Below, piece by piece: positions 1 to 6,453 of a stretch of DNA of 6,453 bases (position 1 is its first letter; each line of letters begins with the position of its first letter). The stretch comes from Alphaproteobacteria bacterium (GTDB taxonomy: Bacteria; Pseudomonadota; Alphaproteobacteria; Sphingomonadales; Sphingomonadaceae). The position numbers and the translations under genes are program-made. The notes under the pieces are model-generated. The model saw only the letters and a list, made by a program, of their open reading frames with translations, was not told the origin of the DNA and made no database searches. The stretch lies in NCBI GenBank assembly GCA_018828205.1, contig JAHJWA010000386.1, forward strand, positions 1 to 6,453, given 5' to 3'.

Positions 1-2076
1 GATGCCAATGGCCGGCTGACCTATCTGACCCGCTCGGCCTGCGAAGCGCATGGCTGGGAGCCCGAGGATATCGTCGGCACGCCGCTGACCGAGCTGTTCG
101 CCACCGATTCCGATGGTTCGGACGAGCGCGAGGGGCGCCCGCTCGCTTTCCTGCTCGGTGCGCGCAATTCGATCTCCGAACTTCCGGTCTCGGTCAAACG
201 CGCCAAGGACACTACCTTCTGGGAAATTGCCGGTAAGCCGCAGCACGACGATGCGGGCGAATTCACCGGTTACCGCGGCAGCGCCAAGAACATCACTTCC
301 AGCCGCGAGAAGCAACGCGATGCCGAACGCATGGCGCAGTTCGACTCGCTGACCGGCCTGTCCAACCGCCGCCGGATGGAGATGCGGCTCGACAAGACGC
401 TCAAATCCTACCGCAATTCCAAACAGTGCTGCGCGCTGATGATGCTCGATCTCGACCGCTTCAAGCAGGTCAACGATACGCTGGGTCATCCGGCGGGCGA
501 CGAATTGCTCAAGCAGTTCGCGGCGCGGCTGCAGCAGATGGTCGGCCACATGGGTGATATCGGACGGGTCGGGGGCGACGAGTTCCAGATCATGCTCCCC
601 GACATCGACGATCGCGGGGTGCTCGGCGATCTCAGCAGCCAGCTGATCCAGATGCTGTCGCAGCCCTATTCGATCAACGGGCTGCGCGCGATCGTCGGCA
701 CCTCGATCGGGGTCGCGATCGCTCCCTATGACGGGCTCGATTCCGAGGAGATCGTCAAGGCCGCCGACCTCGCGCTCTACGCCGCCAAGGGGAGCGGGCG
801 CGGCAAATACCGCTTCTATTCCAGCGACCTCAAGGACGGCGCCAATCACCGGCGCCAGGTCGAGGAGGATTTGCGCGACGCGCTCGTCAAGGACGAGATG
901 GCGATGCATTACCAGCCGATCATCGACGTCCAGACCAACAAGGTGTCGTGCTTCGAAGCGCTGATGCGCTGGGAACACCCCGACAAGGGCAATATCCCGC
1001 CGGCCGAGTTCATCCCGGTTGCCGAGGAGATCAACGAGATCAAGGCGCTCGGCGATTGGGCGCTCGAGCGCGTCTGCCGCGATGCGGCGGCTTGGCCGGT
1101 GCCGTTGCGCGTCGCGGTCAATGTCTCGGCGATCCAGTTCGTCCATGACGATTTCTCCGGCATCGTCGACCGGGTTCTCAAATCCACCGGTCTCGACCCC
1201 AACCGGCTCGAGCTGGAGATCACCGAATCGGTGTTTCTGGGCGATACCGGGCGGACCCAGCGGACCTTCGAGGAACTCAAGTCGATCGGAGTCCGGCTGG
1301 CGCTCGACGATTTCGGGACCGGCTATTCCTCGCTCAGCTATCTGCGCACCGCGCCCTTCGACAAGATCAAGATCGACCAGAGCTTCGTGCGCGGTGCGAC
1401 CGAGACCGGCAACAACAACCGCGCGATCATGAGCGCGATCGTCGGGCTCGCCGAGGCGCTCGACATGCAGACCGTGGCCGAAGGGGTCGAGACCAAGGAC
1501 GAGCTCGAACTGGTCAAGGAACGCGGCGCGAGCCACGTCCAGGGCTATATCTTCTCCGCAGCCATGCCCAATGACGAGGTGGTCGCGCGGCTCGAAAGCG
1601 ACACGCTCGAATACGAGGCGCGCGGCCCCGAGAAATACCGCGCCGATCGCCGCACGGTGTTTCGTCGGATCGGCGTGATCATCGAGGATTACCGCTATCG
1701 CGCGGTGATGCGCAATCTGTCCAAGACCGGGGCGATGATCGAAGGGCTGGCCGATGTCCCGATCGGCACCAATTGCGTGCTCGATCTGGGGGGCGGGCAA
1801 TTGGCGGTCGCGACCGTGCGCCGCTCGCGCGGGGCGGTCCAGGGCGTGGAATTCGAAAACCCGCTGATCAGCGACGGCGCCGAGGGCTGGTGCACCCGCC
1901 ACCGCGTCTCGCCCTACGAAATCGAGGCCGCGGGCCGGCCGCTCACCGCGCTGCCGCAGGATGCCTACACCATGCTGTTCGGCGAACAGAAGCAGGGCAA
2001 TTCGCTCGAGCGCAAGTTCGTCGAAGTCGAAGTGGGTCCCCCGCGTGCCATCACCGGAACGCGTCACGCGGCGTGA
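1..2076 (+). CDS. PAS-GGDEF-EAL-PilZ cyclic-di-GMP signalling protein (5' end missing)
   Basis: The reading frame is open from base 1 to the TGA at 2074-2076 (691 residues in the window), so the start lies upstream. Residues 1-100 are the remainder of a PAS sensor fold (DANGRLTYL at its start). A short helix and FDSLTGLSNRR lead into a GGDEF diguanylate cyclase domain (about 113-270) with DLDRFKQVND and an intact RVGGDEF at 571-585. The RxxD inhibitory site is absent. An EAL c-di-GMP phosphodiesterase domain follows (about 290-530) with all usual catalytic elements: EALMRW (955-972), NVSAIQF, LEITES, DDFGTGYSSL, KIDQSF, AEGVET and QGY. A PilZ c-di-GMP receptor domain (about 546-630) has RRTVFR and NLSKTG. 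No membrane segment is visible in this part, so this portion is probably cytosolic. By family knowledge it could make, degrade and sense c-di-GMP; the net activity cannot be read from sequence. The gene downstream is its paralogue, and alignment with it suggests that at least 60 residues are missing here. Confidence 0.93.
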   Translation, partial: DANGRLTYLTRSACEAHGWEPEDIVGTPLTELFATDSDGSDEREGRPLAFLLGARNSISELPVSVKRAKDTTFWEIAGKPQHDDAGEFTGYRGSAKNITSSREKQRDAERMAQFDSLTGLSNRRRMEMRLDKTLKSYRNSKQCCALMMLDLDRFKQVNDTLGHPAGDELLKQFAARLQQMVGHMGDIGRVGGDEFQIMLPDIDDRGVLGDLSSQLIQMLSQPYSINGLRAIVGTSIGVAIAPYDGLDSEEIVKAADLALYAAKGSGRGKYRFYSSDLKDGANHRRQVEEDLRDALVKDEMAMHYQPIIDVQTNKVSCFEALMRWEHPDKGNIPPAEFIPVAEEINEIKALGDWALERVCRDAAAWPVPLRVAVNVSAIQFVHDDFSGIVDRVLKSTGLDPNRLELEITESVFLGDTGRTQRTFEELKSIGVRLALDDFGTGYSSLSYLRTAPFDKIKIDQSFVRGATETGNNNRAIMSAIVGLAEALDMQTVAEGVETKDELELVKERGASHVQGYIFSAAMPNDEVVARLESDTLEYEARGPEKYRADRRTVFRRIGVIIEDYRYRAVMRNLSKTGAMIEGLADVPIGTNCVLDLGGGQLAVATVRRSRGAVQGVEFENPLISDGAEGWCTRHRVSPYEIEAAGRPLTALPQDAYTMLFGEQKQGNSLERKFVEVEVGPPRAITGTRHAA

Positions 2077-2090
2077 TCGGAACTGGGCTC

Positions 2091-2105
2091 TTAGCGAAAA
2101 GCTAA
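2091..2105 (+). other. Small inverted repeat after the first signalling gene
   Basis: TTAGC-GAAAA-GCTAA forms a perfect 5-bp stem with a 5-nt loop, 14 nt after the stop of the first gene. No run of T follows, so it is a weak candidate for a transcription terminator or an RNA 3'-end structure. It is one of few AT-rich spots in the 130-nt gap (2077-2206). I see no convincing -35/-10 promoter in that gap. Confidence 0.3.
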
Positions 2106-2189
2106 CCATTGGAATCTAGTTTCGGTCGGGCTCGCTTCCAGCCTCAAGGCCGGTTTGCAAAGGCCTCGCGAGCGTCCGAATTGCACCGC

Positions 2190-2196
2190 AGGAAGG
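2190..2196 (+). promoter_or_regulatory. Ribosome binding site of the second signalling gene
   Basis: AGGAAGG is a good Shine-Dalgarno match ending 10 nt before the ATG at 2207. An in-frame TGA at 2198-2200 rules out any earlier start, so this site and that stop together fix the start. The next ATG (2216) would lie 19 nt away, which is too far. Confidence 0.7.
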
Positions 2197-2206
2197 CTGA
2201 CGGAAC

Positions 2207-4423
2207 ATGGGGGCGATGCCCTTTTCCGAATTGTTCAAAACACGCAAAAGCCGGGTCGCGGACCCGGCTGAGGCCGTGGCCGACGCCGTGGACGCGGTGG
2301 TGCCCGCCGCGCTGGTGGATCACGAAAAGCTCGCGCTTGTCGAACAGCTCGAGGCAAGCGGGGCGAGCCTGTTCTGGTCGACCGACGTTGCGGGCCGCAT
2401 CGCCTATATCAGCCCTTCGATTCCCGAGCTGCTCGGAACCGCTGCGGAGAGCCTGGTCGGCGATCCGTTTCAGGCCCACTTCGCGCCTGCCGATGGCGAG
2501 GCCGACGGCCGCTCGCTCGGGCTCAAGCTGGCGGCGCGCAAACCCTTCTCCAATCTCACCGTGGCTTGCGCTCGGGATTCGGTCGATCTCGTCCTGCGCC
2601 TGGCGGGTCGGCCGCATTTCGACCCCGAGGGCGAATTCCTCGGCTTTCGCGGCACCGGCCTCGACGTCACCGCGGAGTTCCGCGGCGAGGCGGAGGCGGC
2701 GAGGCTGGCCAAGTTCGACTCGCTGACCGGGCTCGCAAACCGGCACCGGATGGAGCAGCGGATCGATTCCACGCTCGCCGCCTTCCGCGCCGCCAAACGC
2801 CAGACCGCCATCCTGATGCTCGACCTCGACCGCTTCAAGCAGGTCAACGACACGCTGGGCCATGCAGCGGGCGACCAGCTGCTCCAGCAGGTTGCCGAAC
2901 GGCTCCAAGCGGTGGTCGCCGGGCGCGGCGAGATCGGCAGGCTGGGTGGCGACGAGTTCCAGCTGCTGATCCCCGATATGGCGGATCGCGGCGAGCTCGG
3001 CGAACTGGCCAAGCGGATCATCGCGATGATCTCGCAGCCCTATTCGGTCGAGGAAGGCCGCTGCACCATCGGCTGTTCGGTGGGGATCGCGATCGCCCCC
3101 TATGACGGCGTCGAGCGCGACGAACTGACCCGCGCCGCGGATCTGGCGCTTTACGCCTCGAAGAACGGCGGGCGAGGGCAGTTCCGCTTCTATGCCGCCG
3201 ATCTCGAACACGAGGCCAGGCTGCGCAAGCGGATGGAAGAGGATCTCGCGCAGGCGCTCGAGGGCGGGCGGTTCTCGCTCGAATACCAGCCGCTCGCCAC
3301 GCTGGAGGACAACCGTGTCGTCGGGCTCGAGGCGCAATATGTCTGGGAGGACGAGGAACGCGGGCGGGTCGGCCCCGAGACCTTCCTCCCCGTCGCCGAA
3401 GGAAGCCGGCTGATCGTCCCGCTCGGCGAATGGGCGCTGCGCAGGGCCTGCGCGGACGCGCTGGGCTGGCCCGACAGCCTGCGGGTGGCGGTCAATGTCT
3501 CGCCGGTCCAGTTCTTCGCCGCGGGCTTTGCCGCGATGGTCGCCGAGGTGATCGAGCAGAGCGGGCTCGACCCCGCGCGGCTCGAGCTGGAGCTGCGCGA
3601 ATCGATCCTCCAGGGCGATCCCGGCGCGGTCGACACCACGCTCTCGGCGCTGTTCAAGCTCGGGGTGCGGCTGACGCTCGACGAATTCGGCACGGGCTTC
3701 ACCTCGCTCGGCTATCTGCGCCGCGCCCCCTTCACCGCGGTCAAGATCGGCGCGGGCTTCTTCGAGACCTCGGTGCGTCACGAGCATGGCGACATGGGAA
3801 TGGTCCGCGCGATCGTCGCGCTGGCCGGGGCGCTGGGGATGGAAACCCACGCCACCGGGGTCCATTCGCCCGCGCTGCTCGAGGAATTGCGGACGCTCGG
3901 GGTTGCGGGCGCGCAGGGCTTCGTCTTCGCGGAAGCGCTTCCGGCTGCCCAGGTGCTGGAGGAAATCGCCAGCGGCGAATGGCGCCTCGCACCCAGCGAC
4001 AGCGGCAATCAGCGCGCCAGCCGGCGCACCGTTTTCCGCAAGGTGGGGGTGATCCACGAGGGCCATTACTACGAGGTCACGCTGCGCAATCTCTCGCGCA
4101 GCGGGGCGATGATCCAGGGGCTGTGCGACGTGCCGGTGGGGACCGAGTTCGTGCTCGACTTCGCGCAGGGCCAGCTGGCGGTCTGCACCGTTATGCGGGC
4201 GATGGACGACACCCAGGGGGTCGAGTTCGAGGAACCGCTGGTCGACGACGGCGCCGGCGGGCTGTGCACCCGCGAGCGGGCCAGCCCCTATGAGATCGCG
4301 GCGGCGGGGGCTCCGCTGCCGGCGCTTCCTCCCACCCAGGCGGCGGGCGGCGAGGCGAAGCGCAGCTACCCCCGGTTCAAGCTGGCGAACGGCAGCGCGG
4401 CGCAACCCTTGCGCAAGGACTGA
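2207..4423 (+). CDS. PAS-GGDEF-degenerate EAL-PilZ protein, paralogue of the upstream gene
   Basis: This complete 738-aa protein has no signal peptide or membrane segment and is probably cytosolic. A 40-residue Ala/Val-rich helical lead precedes a PAS-like domain (about 45-160). The GGDEF domain (about 168-330) keeps D206, N214, D223 and an intact GGDEF at residues 247-251, so diguanylate cyclase activity is plausible; the RxxD inhibitory site is absent. The EAL-type domain (about 345-585) is degraded. EAL is EAQ (375-377), the following substrate-binding Arg is Val, DDFG is DEFG (492-495), KID is KIG (513-515), and AEGVE is ATGVH (549-553). N430, E462, E465, K513 and Q570 remain. Phosphodiesterase activity is therefore unlikely. 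The PilZ domain (about 604-678) keeps RRTVFR and NLSRSG, so c-di-GMP binding is expected. The order and sequence match the upstream gene throughout, indicating tandem duplication. The EAL remnant may be structural or regulatory (inference). Confidence 0.95.
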   Translation: MGAMPFSELFKTRKSRVADPAEAVADAVDAVVPAALVDHEKLALVEQLEASGASLFWSTDVAGRIAYISPSIPELLGTAAESLVGDPFQAHFAPADGEADGRSLGLKLAARKPFSNLTVACARDSVDLVLRLAGRPHFDPEGEFLGFRGTGLDVTAEFRGEAEAARLAKFDSLTGLANRHRMEQRIDSTLAAFRAAKRQTAILMLDLDRFKQVNDTLGHAAGDQLLQQVAERLQAVVAGRGEIGRLGGDEFQLLIPDMADRGELGELAKRIIAMISQPYSVEEGRCTIGCSVGIAIAPYDGVERDELTRAADLALYASKNGGRGQFRFYAADLEHEARLRKRMEEDLAQALEGGRFSLEYQPLATLEDNRVVGLEAQYVWEDEERGRVGPETFLPVAEGSRLIVPLGEWALRRACADALGWPDSLRVAVNVSPVQFFAAGFAAMVAEVIEQSGLDPARLELELRESILQGDPGAVDTTLSALFKLGVRLTLDEFGTGFTSLGYLRRAPFTAVKIGAGFFETSVRHEHGDMGMVRAIVALAGALGMETHATGVHSPALLEELRTLGVAGAQGFVFAEALPAAQVLEEIASGEWRLAPSDSGNQRASRRTVFRKVGVIHEGHYYEVTLRNLSRSGAMIQGLCDVPVGTEFVLDFAQGQLAVCTVMRAMDDTQGVEFEEPLVDDGAGGLCTRERASPYEIAAAGAPLPALPPTQAAGGEAKRSYPRFKLANGSAAQPLRKD
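2249..2269 (+). repeat. 9-bp perfect hairpin near the start of the second signalling gene
   Basis: AGCCGGGTC-GCG-GACCCGGCT is a perfect inverted repeat with a 3-nt loop, beginning 42 nt after the start codon. It is all coding sequence (residues around SRVADPA). There is no T tract, so it is not a standard terminator. A stem this strong so early in an mRNA could slow ribosomes or affect message stability, but in GC-rich DNA it may also be chance. Confidence 0.45.
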
Positions 4424-4480
4424 GCACCGCACCAATCTGCCGCTTGGCGCGGGGTGCCAGCGCGGCTATGCGCGGGGGCG
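4424..4480 (+). other. 57-nt spacer between the second signalling gene and lepA
   Basis: The spacer has no recognisable promoter and no good Shine-Dalgarno site; a GGGGG run at 4474-4478 sits only 2 nt before the lepA ATG. An imperfect hairpin (CGC and TGGC around 4441-4448 pairing with GCCAGCG at 4456-4462) overlaps the alternative GTG at 4454. The short gap allows co-transcription with the upstream gene, but nothing visible proves it. Confidence 0.4.
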
Positions 4481-6298
<1,818 letters not shown>

Positions 6299-6357
6299 CC
6301 TCATTCTGAGGATGCGGGAGCGCCGCAGGCGGCCTGCCCCGGCGAAGGCCGGGGGCA
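6299..6357 (+). repeat. Palindrome-rich intergenic element downstream of lepA
   Basis: Three inverted repeats lie side by side directly after the lepA stop. They are CCTCA-TTC-TGAGG (6299-6311), GCAGGC-G-GCCTGC (6325-6337) and CCCCGGC-GAAG-GCCGGGG (6337-6354). The last extends to 6335-6357 with one bulged G. The style is that of REP-like palindromic repeats scattered between genes in many proteobacteria. The last hairpin could also end or protect the lepA transcript, but no T tract follows it, so I do not call it a terminator. The first two palindromes recur at 6414-6426 and 6440-6452. Confidence 0.6.
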
Positions 6358-6413
6358 ATGTGAGCATTCCGCAGGAGGCGTTTATCGCGGCGTTGCGGAT
6401 GGGCGAAGAGTGA
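6354..6413 (+). pseudogene. Duplicated 3' fragment of lepA (last 19 codons and stop)
   Basis: Read from 6354, this fragment encodes GNVSIPQEAFIAALRMGEE and then TGA at 6411-6413, identical in protein to the LepA C-terminus at 6239-6298. Eight codons differ, all synonymously (for example TCG/AGC, CTG/TTG, GAG/GAA). The rest of lepA is missing upstream, so it is not a functional LepA gene. Its frame is open upstream to an ATG at 6312, giving a 33-codon ORF (MRERRRRPAPAKAG followed by the 19 residues). No spaced ribosome binding site precedes it, so expression is doubtful. It may be a displaced original end, or the scar of a donor lepA that recombined here. Confidence 0.8.
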
Positions 6414-6453
6414 CCTCATTCTGAGGATGCGGGAGCGCCGCAGGCGGCCTGCC
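6354..6453 (+). repeat. 115-bp direct repeat, second unit (cut by window end)
   Basis: The first 100 of 115 positions of a second unit are visible: the duplicated lepA tail (6354-6413) and 40 nt identical to 6299-6338, containing the CCTCATTCTGAGG and GCAGGCGGCCTGC palindromes. The window stops inside the unit, so further tandem copies to the right cannot be excluded. Confidence 0.88.

Noticed and set aside
2077..2206. c-di-GMP riboswitch or promoter in front of the second signalling gene
   Set aside because: Only small hairpins (2091-2105, and AGGCC/GGCCT at 2147-2166) are present. I found no riboswitch-like conserved core and no convincing -35/-10 pair.
2109..2726. Alternative plus-strand frame of 205 codons at the start of the second signalling gene
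   Set aside because: It overlaps the PAS/GGDEF coding frame, its product is Ser/Arg-rich without motifs, and it lacks a ribosome binding site.
2144..4435. 763-codon open frame on the minus strand across the second signalling gene
   Set aside because: It is antisense to a gene with clear GGDEF, EAL-like and PilZ motifs. Its product is a low-complexity Arg/Ala/Glu/Leu-rich sequence without recognisable motifs, typical of shadow frames in GC-rich DNA.
4454..4480. Upstream GTG start for lepA
   Set aside because: It adds MPARLCAGA, which is not LepA-like, and has no ribosome binding site. ATG 4481 gives the standard N-terminus.
6335..6357. Intrinsic terminator for lepA
   Set aside because: The hairpin is strong but no T tract follows; the next bases are the duplicated lepA tail. 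I kept it only as part of the palindromic element.

Overview
The window is GC-rich (mostly G/C at third codon positions) and all its genes lie on the + strand. It reads as chromosomal DNA of an alphaproteobacterium. The protein style and the short palindromic intergenic repeats suggest Sphingomonadales (Erythrobacter-like), but that placement is inference without any search.

Layout. (1) Positions 1-2076 hold the 3' part of a large c-di-GMP signalling gene, PAS-GGDEF-EAL-PilZ, whose start lies upstream of the window. (2) After a 130-nt gap, 2207-4423 holds a complete paralogue with the same domain order (738 aa). (3) After 57 nt, 4481-6298 holds lepA (translation factor EF4, 605 aa). (4) From 6239 to the window end there is a 115-bp direct repeat. 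It contains the last 19 LepA codons, the stop and a palindrome-rich tail. The second copy is cut by the window edge.

The two signalling proteins align from PAS to a shared segment after PilZ, so they are a tandem duplication that has diverged. Both keep the diguanylate cyclase residues (GGDEF, no RxxD inhibitory site) and a complete PilZ c-di-GMP-binding signature. The upstream protein also has a complete EAL phosphodiesterase site. The downstream one has lost several EAL metal and substrate residues (EAL to EAQ, DDFG to DEFG, KID to KIG, AEGVE to ATGVH). The pair therefore looks like one potentially bifunctional enzyme next to one that can probably only make or bind c-di-GMP. LepA is a housekeeping ribosomal GTPase with no evident functional link to them.

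The strangest part is the right edge. A second copy of the LepA C-terminus encodes exactly the same 19 residues, yet differs by 10 nucleotides in 8 codons, all synonymous. The non-coding 40 nt after each stop are identical. This suggests that both tails were once ends of working lepA genes and were later brought together by recombination, element insertion or replacement. A metagenomic misassembly is the main alternative.
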